A DNA stretch of 39,941 bases from Clostridia bacterium (GTDB lineage Bacteria > Bacillota > Clostridia > Oscillospirales > Acutalibacteraceae), in assembly GCA_017455295.1 (NCBI GenBank), contig JAFTBJ010000054.1, forward strand, positions 1 through 39,941, read 5' to 3'. Below the pieces are notes generated by a model. It was given only the letters and a program-made list of their open reading frames with translations. It made no database searches and was not told where the DNA came from. How positions within the stretch are numbered: the stretch's first letter is position 1; each line of letters begins with the position of its first letter. Of the stretch, positions 23,643 through 32,203 are shown in pieces. A program made the translations under genes and the position numbers.

Positions 23643-26066
23643 TCAGTCTTCCCGGTATTCTTCGATGATATACGATTCGTAGATATCGCCTTCTTTGATA
23701 TCCACGGATTTTTCAAGGCCGACGCCGCATTCATAACCGGCGGCGACTTCTTTTTGGTCGTCCTTAAAGCGCTTGAGCGAGACCATCTTGTCGTCGGCGA
23801 TGATGATGCCGTCCCGCACGATGCGCAGCAGATCGTTGCGGCAGATCTTGCCGTCCAGCACATAGCAGCCGGCGATGATGCCCGCGCCGGTGATCTTGAA
23901 CACGCTGCGCACTTCCGCACGGCCGTGCAGCACTTCGCGCGTCTTGGGCGCGAGCATGCCCTTCATGGCGGCGGAGATCTCGTCGATGCAGTCGTAGATC
24001 ACGCGATAGAGCCGCAGATCGACCTGCTCATGCTTCGCGGCTTCTTCCGCCATCGGATCGGGCCGCACGTTGAAACCGACGATGATCGCACCGGCGGCCG
24101 CCGCAAAGCTGACGTCGCCTTCGCTCACCGCGCCGACCGCGCCGTGGATCACACGGACGCGCACTTCGTCGTTTGAGAGCTTTTGCAGCGATTGCGTCAG
24201 CGCCTCGACCGAACCCTGTACGTCTGCCTTGACGATCACTTTGAGCTCTTTCATCTCGCCCTCTTTCATCTGGTCGAACAGATTGTCGAGGGTGACTTTT
24301 TGATACAGGTTGAATTGTTCTTCCTTCGCGGCCTGGCGGCGCTGTTCCACCAGCTCGCGCGCGAGACGCTCGTCGGTGACGGCGTTGACGATGTCGCCGG
24401 AGGCGGGCACTTCGTCGAGACCCATGATCTCCACCGGGACGGAGGGACCGGCGCTGTCGATGCGCTGGCCCTTGTCGTCGGTCATCGCACGCACGCGGCC
24501 GACCGTTGTACCGGCGACCAGAATATCGCCGGTGTGCAGCGTGCCGTTTTGTACGAGGACGGTCGCGATCGGGCCGCGGCCTTTATCCAGCCGCGCTTCG
24601 ATCACGATGCCTTTGGCGGCGCGATCGGGATTGGCGCGCAGCTCGTTCACTTCCGCGACCAGCAGCACGTCTTCGAGCAGCTCGTCAAGACCCATGCCGG
24701 TTACCGCCGAAACGGGGACGCACATGATGTCGCCGCCCCATTCTTCCGGCACCAGCTCATATTCGGTGAGCTGCTGTTTGATGCGGTCGGGATCCGCCGT
24801 CGGTTTATCCATTTTGTTGATCGCCACGATGATGGACACCCCGGCGTCTTTGGCGTGGTTGATCGCTTCGACCGTCTGCGGCATGATGCCGTCGTCCGCC
24901 GCGACCACCAGGATCGCGATGTCGGTCGCCTGCGCGCCGCGGGCACGCATGGCGGTGAAGGCGGCGTGGCCGGGCGTGTCGAGGAAGGTGATGGATTTGC
25001 CGTTCACATCCACGCGATAGGCGCCGATGTGCTGCGTGATGCCGCCGGCTTCGCCGGAGGTGACGCTCGTTTTGCGGATTGCGTCGAGGATGGAGGTCTT
25101 GCCGTGGTCAACGTGACCCATCACGACGACGACCGGATCGCGCTCCTGCAGATCGGTATCGGTGTCTTCGCGGTCGTCGATGATGCGCTCTTCGATGGTG
25201 ACCACCACTTCGCGCTCGGCGGTCGCATGGAATTCCTCCGCGACAAAGAACGCCGTGTCAAAATCAATTTCCTGGTTGATGGTCGCCATCACGCCGAGTT
25301 TCATCAGCTTGGTGATGACTTCGGCGGAGGAGGCTTTCAGCTTGGCCGCAAGATCGCCGACGGTGATGGTCTCGCCGACGGTGATGGTCAAATGCTTTTG
25401 CTTGCGCTCCCGCTCGATGCGGTTCATGCGCTCCTGCTCCGTCTCACGGCGGCGCTGCGGCTTGCGATATTCTTTGGATTTTTGCGGGATCTTCTTTTTC
25501 TTGACCGCGCCGCCGTCGCCGCGCACATGGCTCGAAGCTTGCGCCATCGCGTCGAATTTCTCATCGTAACGGCTGACGTCGACCTGCGCCATACGGGTAT
25601 CGACCGTGCGGCGTTCGATGGGCGCTTTGGGGACGGGCGCCTGTTTCTCTTTTTTCTTTGGCACACGCGGCGGGATGACGACGTCGCTAACCTTTTTCGG
25701 CGCACTTTTACCGCCTTTGTCGCCGCCTTTGGCGGATGCGGCCGCTGCGGCCGCTTTGGCCGCGGCTTCTTTGGCTTCCGCTTCCCGCTTGGCCGCTTCT
25801 TCCTGCTCACGCGCTTCGGCCGCCGCTTTGTCGGCGGCTTCCCGCTCGATGCGCTGGGCGTCGCCCTGGGCGAAAAAGTCGTCGAAATTCTCCACGGCAT
25901 AGGCCGTCGTGAAATACTCAAAGATCCAGTCGAGCTCTTCCTCTTCCAGCGCGGTCGCGCTCTTTTTCGGCGTGTCGGACAGCGTGCCGAGGATCTCCAC
26001 GATCTTTTTGCTCGGAACGTTGAAATCCTTCGCCACGTCGCTGACGCGGTATTTGATGAGCATCAT
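23643..26066 (-). CDS. infB: Translation initiation factor IF-2
   Basis: This 807-residue protein is IF-2, the GTPase that brings initiator tRNA to the ribosome. The N-terminal IF2-N unit ([20 protein letters not shown]) is followed by a long Ala/Glu/Lys-rich low-complexity stretch (about 85-215), a second IF2-N ([20 protein letters not shown]) and the G domain with [28 protein letters not shown] and SAVTG. Domains II to IV follow. Of two tandem ATGs I take the first; GGAGG is eight bases upstream. Length is within the usual range. Confidence 0.97.
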   Translation of the reverse strand: MMLIKYRVSDVAKDFNVPSKKIVEILGTLSDTPKKSATALEEEELDWIFEYFTTAYAVENFDDFFAQGDAQRIEREAADKAAAEAREQEEAAKREAEAKEAAAKAAAAAASAKGGDKGGKSAPKKVSDVVIPPRVPKKKEKQAPVPKAPIERRTVDTRMAQVDVSRYDEKFDAMAQASSHVRGDGGAVKKKKIPQKSKEYRKPQRRRETEQERMNRIERERKQKHLTITVGETITVGDLAAKLKASSAEVITKLMKLGVMATINQEIDFDTAFFVAEEFHATAEREVVVTIEERIIDDREDTDTDLQERDPVVVVMGHVDHGKTSILDAIRKTSVTSGEAGGITQHIGAYRVDVNGKSITFLDTPGHAAFTAMRARGAQATDIAILVVAADDGIMPQTVEAINHAKDAGVSIIVAINKMDKPTADPDRIKQQLTEYELVPEEWGGDIMCVPVSAVTGMGLDELLEDVLLVAEVNELRANPDRAAKGIVIEARLDKGRGPIATVLVQNGTLHTGDILVAGTTVGRVRAMTDDKGQRIDSAGPSVPVEIMGLDEVPASGDIVNAVTDERLARELVEQRRQAAKEEQFNLYQKVTLDNLFDQMKEGEMKELKVIVKADVQGSVEALTQSLQKLSNDEVRVRVIHGAVGAVSEGDVSFAAAAGAIIVGFNVRPDPMAEEAAKHEQVDLRLYRVIYDCIDEISAAMKGMLAPKTREVLHGRAEVRSVFKITGAGIIAGCYVLDGKICRNDLLRIVRDGIIIADDKMVSLKRFKDDQKEVAAGYECGVGLEKSVDIKEGDIYESYIIEEYRED

Positions 26067-26101
26067 AGGCTATTCCTCCTTCAAATCACAAAACAGCAAA
26101 A

Positions 26102-26410
26102 TCAAAGCGCGAGACGGATCGCTTTTTCAAAATTTTGTCCGCACACGGCGACTACACCGACCGGCTTTGCCGCCCCGATCAAGCGGGCGAGCGCCGCTTT
26201 GTCGTAAGGCAGCGGCAGCACATCGGCGCGGTGGGCGCTGCCGACAAATCGGCATTCCTTTTCCGTCTTGGGGGAGAGGTCGGTGCAAACCAGGATCAGC
26301 CGGCTGTCTCCGTTCGTGACGGCGGCCGCCGCTGCGTCAAACCCGACGGCAAGCTGTCCCGCGCGGCGGGCGATCCCGAGGAGCCCGCCGAGTTTATCCG
26401 GCGTGGTCAT
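26102..26410 (-). CDS. ylxQ: L7Ae-family K-turn-binding protein YlxQ
   Basis: This 102-residue protein belongs to the L7Ae/L30e family (YlxQ type), which binds kink-turn RNA. It shows KLGGLLGIARRAGQLAVGFD, LILVCTDLSPKT and a late VGVVAVCGQNFEKAI. Position between ylxR and infB is the classical one. The start overlaps the ylxR coding end by 17 bases, with AAGGGG ten bases before ATG 26410. Confidence 0.9.
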   Translation of the reverse strand: MTTPDKLGGLLGIARRAGQLAVGFDAAAAAVTNGDSRLILVCTDLSPKTEKECRFVGSAHRADVLPLPYDKAALARLIGAAKPVGVVAVCGQNFEKAIRLAL

Positions 26411-26675
26411 CGTCGCTCAACCCCTTTTCCAGCGCTTCATATACCTCGTCCGGGATGCGGCAGGAAAACGCTTTTTCCAGCCGCCGCGCTTTGCGGGCCG
26501 CCTGCAGGCAGGTGAGGCTGCGGCAAAGATAGGCGCCGCGGCCGCCGACGCGCCCGGTGTCGTCCACCAGCACGTCGCCGTCTTTTGTGTGCACGATCCG
26601 GACCAGGTCTCTTTTCGGTTTCATCTCTCCGCAGCCGGTACACATCCGCTGCGGCAGTTTTTTTGTTGTGGCCAT
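26394..26675 (-). CDS. ylxR: YlxR family protein (DUF448)
   Basis: This 93-residue protein matches the YlxR/DUF448 family: QRMCTGCGEMKPKRDLVRIV, VDDTGRVGGRGAYLCRSLTC and KAFSCRIPDEVYEAL. The conserved GRGAYLC motif is intact. YlxR is a nucleic-acid-binding regulator reported to bind RNase P RNA or act as a transcriptional modulator in some Firmicutes. GGAGG lies five bases before the ATG, and it lies between nusA and ylxQ as expected. Confidence 0.92.
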   Translation of the reverse strand: MATTKKLPQRMCTGCGEMKPKRDLVRIVHTKDGDVLVDDTGRVGGRGAYLCRSLTCLQAARKARRLEKAFSCRIPDEVYEALEKGLSDDDHAG

Positions 26676-26706
26676 AAAACCCTCCGTTCGGGCGAGTGAG
26701 GCGGGA

Positions 26707-27774
26707 TCAGTCCGCCTGCACGGCGCCGTCGGCGTGGATATCGATCTTCCAACCGGTCAGTCGGGCGGCCAGACGGACGTTCTGGCCTTTGTTGCCGATC
26801 GCGAGCGACAGCTGGTTTTCCGGCACGGTGACCTGGCAGGCCTTGCTGCCGTCCGCCGCCACCTCCACCGCGATCACCTTGGCGGGCGAAAGCGCGGCGC
26901 TGATGAATTCTTCCGGCTGGTCGCTGTAGCGCACGATGTCGATTTTTTCGCCGCCGAGTTCATCCACGATCCCGGCCACGCGGGAACCGTGCGGCCCGAT
27001 GCAGGCGCCGATGGGATCCACATTTTCATCCGCCGAATAAACGGCAAGCTTGGTGCGGGATCCCGCTTCACGGGAGACCGCTTTGATCTCGACGGTGCCG
27101 TTGTAGATCTCCGGCACTTCCATTTCAAACAGCCGCTTGACCATGCCGGGATGGGTGCGGGACAGCATCATCCGCGGGCCGCGGTCGTCTTCCTTGACCT
27201 TGACGTCCACCACAAACACCTTGATGCGGTCGCCGTCGCGGAATCGGTCGGTTTCCAGCTGCTCCGTGCGAGGCAGCACCGCCATCGAGTGGCCGATCTC
27301 CAGCGTCGCGGCGCCGGTGTTCGGATCCACGCGGGTGACGATCGCTGTGACCAGCTCCTGGTTCTTGCGCTGGAACTCCTGCAGCTGCTGGCCGCGCTCC
27401 GCTTCCCGGATGCCCTGGCGGATGACGTGCTTCGCGATCTGGGCGGCGATCCGGCCGAACTGCTTTGTCTCGAGCGGGATCTCAATCACATCGCCGACTT
27501 TGGCGCTCTTCTTATATTTGACCGCCTGTTCGCGCAGGATCTCCGCTTCGGGATCGAGCACCTCGTCCACGACCGTCTTGCGAATCGCGACATAAAACAC
27601 GTTGGTTTCGGGTTCCATCACAATGAGGATATTTTCCTCCTTGCAGGAAAAATCGCGCTTGACGGCGATGATGATCGCCGCCTGGATCTTTTCCATCAGG
27701 TAATCGCCGGGGATGCCCTTTTCTTTTTCGAGCATCCGGATGGCTTCAAAAAATTCCGCGTTTGCCTTTTTCAT
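26707..27774 (-). CDS. nusA: Transcription termination/antitermination protein NusA
   Basis: This 355-residue protein has the NusA order: N-terminal RNA-polymerase-binding domain ([19 protein letters not shown]), S1 domain (about 130-200, with [20 protein letters not shown] nearby), KH1 ([21 protein letters not shown]) and KH2 ([20 protein letters not shown]). It lacks the acidic repeats of E. coli NusA, as is normal in Firmicutes. AAGGAG eight bases upstream supports ATG 27774 over an earlier in-frame ATG at 27807. It follows rimP by 45 bases. Confidence 0.96.
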   Translation of the reverse strand: MKKANAEFFEAIRMLEKEKGIPGDYLMEKIQAAIIIAVKRDFSCKEENILIVMEPETNVFYVAIRKTVVDEVLDPEAEILREQAVKYKKSAKVGDVIEIPLETKQFGRIAAQIAKHVIRQGIREAERGQQLQEFQRKNQELVTAIVTRVDPNTGAATLEIGHSMAVLPRTEQLETDRFRDGDRIKVFVVDVKVKEDDRGPRMMLSRTHPGMVKRLFEMEVPEIYNGTVEIKAVSREAGSRTKLAVYSADENVDPIGACIGPHGSRVAGIVDELGGEKIDIVRYSDQPEEFISAALSPAKVIAVEVAADGSKACQVTVPENQLSLAIGNKGQNVRLAARLTGWKIDIHADGAVQAD

Positions 27775-27819
27775 AATCGAAACTCCTTCTGCCGCTTGAT
27801 ACGGCATATATTTTCCTGT

Positions 27820-28308
27820 TTAGTCGTCCGACAAATCGTCGATGATGTGGACAAGCGCCACGTCTTTTTTCAAAAATGTGAGAGGCTCGCTGTTCTCATC
27901 TTCGAGATGCAGCGTGCCGTCTTCATCCCGGCTTTGCAGGATTCCCGCGAATTCGCGCACGCCGTCCTGCGGGCGGATCAGCCGCACGACCACCGCACAA
28001 CCGACGAACGCCTCAAAATGCTCCGGCCGGGTGAGTTCCCGTTCGACGCCGGGGGACATCACTTCCATGCAGTAGCTTTGCGGGATGGGGTCGGCCTCAT
28101 CGAGCGCCGGGTTGAGCAACCGCGACAGCGCGACGCAGTCGTCCAGCGTGACGCCGCCCTCTTTGTCGATCAAATAGCGCAGATACCAGGTCGCGCCTTC
28201 TTTGACGAAGCGCACGTCCCACAGCGTCAAGCCGAGCTCTTTGACAAACGGTTCGGCAATCGCGCGTGCGACGGCGACGGTGCCGCCGCCTTTTCCGGAT
28301 TCTTTCAA
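27820..28308 (-). CDS. rimP: Ribosome maturation factor RimP
   Basis: This 162-residue protein matches RimP, needed for early 30S assembly. It has GLTLWDVRFVKEGATWYLR, IDKEGGVTLDDCVALSRLL and the strongly conserved YCMEVMSPGVERELTRPEHF. I take the TTG at 28308, which has AAAGGGCGG seven bases upstream; no ATG or GTG in frame is better placed. It is the first gene of the rimP-nusA-ylxR-ylxQ-infB-rbfA-nrnA operon. Confidence 0.92.
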   Translation of the reverse strand: MKESGKGGGTVAVARAIAEPFVKELGLTLWDVRFVKEGATWYLRYLIDKEGGVTLDDCVALSRLLNPALDEADPIPQSYCMEVMSPGVERELTRPEHFEAFVGCAVVVRLIRPQDGVREFAGILQSRDEDGTLHLEDENSEPLTFLKKDVALVHIIDDLSDD

Positions 28309-28332
28309 TTCGATTCCGCCCTTTCAAACATA

Positions 28333-28356
28333 AAAGAGCGGGTCGCCCCACTCTTT
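28333..28356 (-). promoter_or_regulatory. Stem-loop in the rimP leader
   Basis: On the minus strand AAAGAGTGGGGCGACCCGCTCTTT folds into a stem of about ten base pairs with one G.U, about 25 bases before the rimP start. Several ribosome-assembly operons are controlled by leader RNA structures, so an attenuator or protein-binding role is possible; it is inference. Confidence 0.45.
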
Positions 28357-28385
28357 GTCAATCACGTCTATTCCTACCATACGGT

Positions 28386-28414
28386 AGTATAGCACTGTTT
28401 TCTAAAAAAAGCAA
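28386..28414 (-). promoter_or_regulatory. Promoter of the rimP-nrnA operon
   Basis: On the minus strand TTGCTT (28409-28414) and TATACT (28386-28391) are 17 bases apart. Confidence 0.8.
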
Positions 28415-28449
28415 GAGTTTTTTTCAAAGAGGGGAAAAAGGTTGACGGT

Positions 28450-28679
28450 CTTTTTCGACAGGTTGACGGGCTGCCGAAAAAGAGTGCAGAATCCGTCATT
28501 TTGCCATCGTCGGCGTATGCGGATACGCTAGAGGGCAAAATGGCGGATAGCCGCAGCCCTTGAAAACACGAGGGTTTTCAAGGGCTGAAAGAAATGGCAT
28601 TGGTAGCAGCCGAATTTTACAGGAAGTTTTGAAAGACTTTTCCTGCATAAATTCCGGCGGTCTGTGCCTTTTTCGACAG
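28450..28679. repeat. Hairpin-rich non-coding repeat bounded by CTTTTTCGACAG
   Basis: The 12-mer CTTTTTCGACAG occurs at 28450-28461 and 28668-28679 as a direct repeat, and an inverted near-copy CTGCCGAAAAAG lies at 28471-28482. Between them are two long hairpins: CCGTCATTTTGCC/GGCAAAATGGCGG (28493-28546, with an inner GCGTAT/ATACGC) and a 14-bp perfect stem CAGCCCTTGAAAAC/GTTTTCAAGGGCTG (28554-28587). A weaker dyad built on CAGGAA/TTCCTG follows at 28604-28656. No reading frame is credible here. Confidence 0.65.
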
Positions 28680-28684
28680 TCTGA

Positions 28685-28717
28685 GGCCCCGGCAATCCTT
28701 GCCGGATTGCCGGGGCC
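28685..28717. terminator. Strong hairpin downstream of the VanY-like gene
   Basis: A 14-bp perfect stem GGCCCCGGCAATCC/GGATTGCCGGGGCC with a five-base loop lies 33 bases past the VanY stop. On the minus strand no T-run follows (TCAGACTG), so it may be an RNA 3'-end stabiliser or part of the adjacent repeat instead of a classical terminator. Confidence 0.5.
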
Positions 28718-28750
28718 TTTCTGAGCGTCGACGGGTTTTGTGTGAGCAGG

Positions 28751-29533
28751 TTATTCATCTTTCGGAGGCGTCACGTCGCCGACAGGGAGAATGTTCAGAT
28801 ATTCTTCGAGTGTAATCCCCTTGTCGGTGATCTCCTTGGCGATCTCGGGCGAGCCGACGTACCGAATATGCCACGGTTCATATCCATAACCGGTGATCGC
28901 CTCTTTGCCTTCAAGATACCGAAGAATGAATCCGTAATCCGCCAGTTTTGCATGAATCTTCGCCCAAACGTCCGTGTACTTGACCATATCTTCATTGAGA
29001 TATACATCCTCACCGTCGATATTCAGATACAGATCCAGCGCAAGCCCGGTGTGATGCTCGGAAAATCCGGGAACGGCGACGGTGCGCTTGGTATAAACCT
29101 CGCCATATTGCTCCATAAATTTGTCCCAGATGCGTTGTTGTTCCGCCACGCTTCTGCGCGCGGAATCCAGGTCTACATAGACGCCTTCGGCGGCAAGAAC
29201 CTCTTTCAGCTTGAAGTAGGCGTCGCACGCCTGCTTTTCCACTTCCACTTCGTCGTCAAAAGAATTCTTGACCGTCGTGATTTCCAGATTTTCCTCCCAA
29301 TCTTCAGGGAGTTCGTTTTCCTTGTTAACGAGAACCGGATAATTCAGGCTGGTTTCGATTTCAAACTCCGGCTCTGTTGACGATGTGGGCTGAACGTCGG
29401 TTTGCTGTTCGGGCTGCGGCTCGACGACAGTCGAGCCGCACGAAGCAAGTGCAGCTGTCAAAGCGAGCGCAAGGATAGCACACAGGATCTTTTCATTTCT
29501 TTCTCTCCGTATCTCTTTAAATATATAGAACAT
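28751..29533 (-). CDS. VanY-type D-alanyl-D-alanine carboxypeptidase lipoprotein (probable frameshift at the start)
   Basis: The product matches the M15B/VanY peptidases that trim the terminal D-Ala of peptidoglycan stems. Catalytic and zinc residues appear in DLDSARRSVAEQQRIWDKFM, GFSEHHTGLALDLYL (His and Asp) and YEPWHIRYVG (Glu and His). The N-terminus has a lipoprotein signal, ILCAILALALTAALASC, followed by a Gln/Pro/Glu-rich spacer. The expected ATG at 29496, with GGAGAG seven bases upstream, is out of frame by one: ATGAAAAGATC would become a normal MKKIL start with a single extra A in the A-run at 29490-29493. As it stands the only in-frame ATG is 29533, with no ribosome-binding site. 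A deletion, a phase-variable run or a sequencing error could explain it. Confidence 0.85.
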   Translation of the reverse strand: MFYIFKEIRRERNEKILCAILALALTAALASCGSTVVEPQPEQQTDVQPTSSTEPEFEIETSLNYPVLVNKENELPEDWEENLEITTVKNSFDDEVEVEKQACDAYFKLKEVLAAEGVYVDLDSARRSVAEQQRIWDKFMEQYGEVYTKRTVAVPGFSEHHTGLALDLYLNIDGEDVYLNEDMVKYTDVWAKIHAKLADYGFILRYLEGKEAITGYGYEPWHIRYVGSPEIAKEITDKGITLEEYLNILPVGDVTPPKDE

Positions 29534-29585
29534 ATAAAAATAGTTTAAAGCACAGGCTAACAAATTTTCAAAAAGGGCAAGACAA

Positions 29586-29610
29586 TCCCCCCACGCAAAG
29601 CGCAGGGGGA
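29586..29610 (-). terminator. Terminator of the four-helix membrane protein gene
   Basis: TCCCCCTGCGC pairs with GCGTGGGGGGA around a TTT loop with one mismatch on the minus strand; it is followed by TTGTCTTGCCCTTTTT. The rest of 29534-29621 is AT-rich without a clear promoter. Confidence 0.65.
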
Positions 29611-29621
29611 GAAAGCAACCA

Positions 29622-30140
29622 TCAATCTTTCTTTTTCTTGTGCGCCAGTTTGACGAGCAGCCACTTTTGCAGCAGTGTGCCCACAAGCCAGATCAGCGGG
29701 AAGATCGTCCATTCGGTCATGCCGAGGAAGGCGAGCGGATTGCCGGTGGGCTCACCGTTCGAGACGAGCTTATACGCAAAATCCGACGCGAGCACAAACA
29801 CAAAAATCTCGAGGCCGGCGAGCAGCACGATCGCCGTGCCGGGATAAAATGCGTCGCGGCCGGGACGGAACAGCGAGATGAGATACGCGATCTGGGTGCC
29901 GATGTACCCGAGCGAGATCGGGATGAGGAAAATCAGCACGTCCACGTTTTTCTTGCAGGCGAAAATCACGCCCAGCACCGAGGCGTTCTTGACCCACGGA
30001 AGGAACATCAACACGATCAGCGCCACCGAAAAGAAGGCGGAGATATAGAAAAATGCATTTTGGCGTTTGAGATGTTCGCCGAGCGATATGCCGGTTCCAA
30101 AGGAATGGCGAGGCTTTTTGGCAACAGCCGTTTCGGACAT
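29622..30140 (-). CDS. Hypothetical membrane protein with four predicted helices
   Basis: This 172-residue protein is not one I recognise. After a soluble N-terminus of about 30 residues it has four hydrophobic segments (AFFYISAFFSVALIVLMFLPW, FLIPISLGYIGTQIAYLISL, AIVLLAGLEIFVFVLASDFA, IFPLIWLVGTLLQKWLLVKL) and ends in a lysine-rich cytoplasmic tail HKKKKD. The first loop after helix 1 (KNASVLGVIFACKKNVDVL) may face outside. AAAGGA lies ten bases before ATG 30140. It has its own promoter and terminator and lies alone between the VanY-like gene and a mobile repeat, so the context gives no function. Confidence 0.8.
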   Translation of the reverse strand: MSETAVAKKPRHSFGTGISLGEHLKRQNAFFYISAFFSVALIVLMFLPWVKNASVLGVIFACKKNVDVLIFLIPISLGYIGTQIAYLISLFRPGRDAFYPGTAIVLLAGLEIFVFVLASDFAYKLVSNGEPTGNPLAFLGMTEWTIFPLIWLVGTLLQKWLLVKLAHKKKKD

Positions 30141-30183
30141 GCGGCTTCAGTCCTTTCTATGCGCATATAAAATCTATGGAATG

Positions 30184-30212
30184 AGTATAGCATACTCAAA
30201 AAGGAATTGCAA
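30184..30212 (-). promoter_or_regulatory. Promoter of the four-helix membrane protein gene
   Basis: On the minus strand TTGCAA (30207-30212) and TATACT (30184-30189) are 17 bases apart. Confidence 0.8.
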
Positions 30213-30399
30213 CCGCCTTTCGGCGTTTTTGTGAAAAGGGCCCAATTCCGACGGCGCGTTTTTATCCATTTTAGAGGGGGAGAGGGCAGAGGTTAGAAAA
30301 GACACGGACAATACGAGCGTGCGCACCATCTCCCGGCGATGAGGTAGGGCGCGGCTATCGCCGTGAGGAACACCACAGATTTGCGGCAACGGGTCTTTG

Positions 30400-30535
30400 C
30401 CCTCCCCCGGTAAAGGAGGGTGAGCGAAGCGCCGGATGAGGTGTTCGCCACGAATTGGCGGTGAGGATTGGTTCCACCTCATCCGGTTTTGCGTCGCAGA
30501 TGCGCCGCAAAACCACCTTCTCCTCAAGGAGAAGG
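30400..30535. mobile_element. Inverted-repeat (MITE-like) element M2, empty form
   Basis: The left arm (30400-30443) has a CCCTCC/GGAGGG hairpin, then GAGCGAAGCGC and CGGATGAGGTG. The right arm (30475-30535) starts CACCTCATCCG, then a GTTTTGCG/CGCAAAAC hairpin and finally CCTTCTCC/GGAGAAGG with loop TCAA. This is the same plan as element M1 at 11267-11588, but only about 31 bases lie between the arms and no gene is present. The wider 30241-30642 has no gene; it also holds a CGGCGAT/ATCGCCG dyad (30332-30361) and a TCGCGC/GCGCGA hairpin near 30570, which may be further parts of the same repeat family. Confidence 0.75.
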
Positions 30536-30642
30536 CATGTTCGGCACCCCAAGAGTTTTTACTCCGTCGCGCGGGAGCGCGACACCATAATTTTTCATTC
30601 TTCATAGCGCCATAGGCGCGACTTCGTTTTTCATTTCCCTTT

Positions 30643-31146
30643 TTATAGTTTCAGCGCTTTTTGGATCGCGCGGGCGACGGAAAAGGCGTCGCCATCCGCG
30701 TCCACCGTGAAATCGGCGGCCGCGGCATAAAGCGGGGTGCGGGCGGCCATCAGTTCGCGCACGGCGGTTTCCTTGTCGTCCCGCATCAGCAACGGGCGGG
30801 ATTGATCCCGCGACAGGCGGGACAGCACCGTTTCGGGGATGACGCGCAGCCACACGAGCAGGCCGTTTTGTTTCAGCGCTGCGACATTTTCTTCCCGCAG
30901 CACGGCGCCTCCGCCGGTCGCAATAATAAGGCCGCTCTCCCCGCCGAGGGCGTTGCAAGCGGCGGTTTCCGCTTTGCGAAACGCCTCTTCTCCTTCGTCG
31001 CGAAACAACGTGGAGATCCGTTTGCCGACCTGCTCTTCGATATAGCGATCCATATCGACGAATTGCCGGTTGGTCATAGGAGCGAGCCGCCGTCCGACGG
31101 TGGATTTGCCGCAGCCCATAAAGCCGCACAGTACAATATTTTTCAA
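30643..31146 (-). CDS. aroK: Shikimate kinase
   Basis: This 167-residue protein is shikimate kinase, which phosphorylates shikimate at the 3-hydroxyl in the aromatic amino-acid pathway. It shows the P-loop GFMGCGKST, the Asp pair in FVDMDRYIEE, RDEGEEAFRKAE, GGGAVLREEN and the lid Arg in SRDQSRPLL. I prefer TTG 31146 because GGAGGG lies seven bases upstream; the ATG at 31161 would place that ribosome-binding site inside the gene. ATG 31161 does touch the aroE stop, so either start is possible. It follows aroE in one unit. Confidence 0.93.
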   Translation of the reverse strand: MKNIVLCGFMGCGKSTVGRRLAPMTNRQFVDMDRYIEEQVGKRISTLFRDEGEEAFRKAETAACNALGGESGLIIATGGGAVLREENVAALKQNGLLVWLRVIPETVLSRLSRDQSRPLLMRDDKETAVRELMAARTPLYAAAADFTVDADGDAFSVARAIQKALKL

Positions 31147-31160
31147 AACAGATCCCTCCA

Positions 31161-32003
31161 TTAGCGGAGACGCGTGAGCTCGGCGTCGGCCGCTTGCGCA
31201 AGGGCGTCAAGCGCTTCGTCCGAAAAGGATGCGCCGTACCAAATGGTGTGAGAAAGCGCCGCTTGCCGCACCAGCATGGTCATGCCGCCGAGCGCCGGGA
31301 TCCCTGCCGCGCGAGCCTCGCGAAGCAGCCGCGTTTCCTGTGGGTTGTATACCGCGTCAAATACGCCGCCCACGCGGGATAAGAGCGCTGCGGGGACGGG
31401 AGAGGCGTCAACGTTTGGAAACATGCCGACCGGCGACGCGTTGAGCAGCAGATCCACGGCGGGGAGATCCTCCGCCCGGTCAAGCACCCGGCAAGCGGCG
31501 CCGGGGATGGTGCGGAGCACCCGATCACGCAGCGCGTCGGCGCGTTCCCGCCGCCGGGAGACGAGCAGCACCTCGGCGCCGGCGGCCGCCGCCTCGCAGG
31601 CAAATCCGGTTCCGGCGCCGCCCGCGCCGATCACCGCCACGACGCCTTGCAGCCGCAGCCCGGCGCCGGAGAGCGCCGAGAGGAAACCGTCCGCGTCGGT
31701 GTTAAAGCCAATGACGGCATCCGGCCGGACGGCGATGCAGTTGACGGTTTGATAGCGGGCAGCCTTTCCCTCGAGCCGGTCGCAAAACGGCAGCACCGCC
31801 TGCTTGTGCGGGATGGTGACGTTGCAGCCGGCGATCCTTTTCAGCAGAGTGGGCAGGTCGGCCGACAAGCGTTCGGGCAGCAGATCGATCGCGGTATACC
31901 GTCCGGCAAGGCCGGACAGCGCAAAGAGCCGCTCGTGCAAAAACGGGGACAGCGTGTGTCCGAGCGGGTGCCCGATCAGGCAAAAGCGTAAAGAAGCGGG
32001 CAT
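31161..32003 (-). CDS. aroE: Shikimate dehydrogenase
   Basis: This 280-residue enzyme reduces 3-dehydroshikimate with NADPH. Visible motifs are LIGHPLGHTLSPFLHERLF, CNVTIPHKQAVLPFCD with the catalytic Lys, FNTDADGF with the catalytic Asp, the nucleotide loop VIGAGGAGTGFACE, and the C-terminal VYNPQETRLLREARAAG. AAGGAGG six bases upstream supports ATG 32003 over an earlier in-frame ATG. It heads a two-gene unit with aroK and is divergent from acpP. Confidence 0.95.
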   Translation of the reverse strand: MPASLRFCLIGHPLGHTLSPFLHERLFALSGLAGRYTAIDLLPERLSADLPTLLKRIAGCNVTIPHKQAVLPFCDRLEGKAARYQTVNCIAVRPDAVIGFNTDADGFLSALSGAGLRLQGVVAVIGAGGAGTGFACEAAAAGAEVLLVSRRRERADALRDRVLRTIPGAACRVLDRAEDLPAVDLLLNASPVGMFPNVDASPVPAALLSRVGGVFDAVYNPQETRLLREARAAGIPALGGMTMLVRQAALSHTIWYGASFSDEALDALAQAADAELTRLR

Positions 32004-32060
32004 AAAGAGCCTCCTTGAGAAAAAAATAAACGGAAAACGCAAAAATTTTGCAAAAGGGAA

Positions 32061-32090
32061 TTGACAAGACGGCCGCGTTGCTTATATACT
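32061..32090 (+). promoter_or_regulatory. Promoter of acpP
   Basis: TTGACA (32061-32066) and TATACT (32085-32090) are 18 bases apart. The leader of about 105 bases contains an imperfect dyad GTGTTACTAGTGTATCAC at 32108-32125 that could be an operator. Confidence 0.7.
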
Positions 32091-32203
32091 ATAACGCGTA
32101 AGGTCGTGTGTTACTAGTGTATCACAAATCGGCGGCGTTGTCGAGTCACGACCGCAAAATTCGCGCCGCCCGGCATAACCGATTCGTTTTGGAGGAATGA
32201 ACG

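Noticed and set aside
28324-28380. An 18-codon possible leader peptide ahead of rimP.
   Set aside because: Its ATG falls at the expected transcription start, so there is no room for a ribosome-binding site, and the sequence is better explained as a stem-loop.
32108-32125. FapR-type operator in the acpP leader.
   Set aside because: The dyad GTGTTACTAGTGTATCAC does not fit the FapR consensus well and is imperfect, so I left it as a note.
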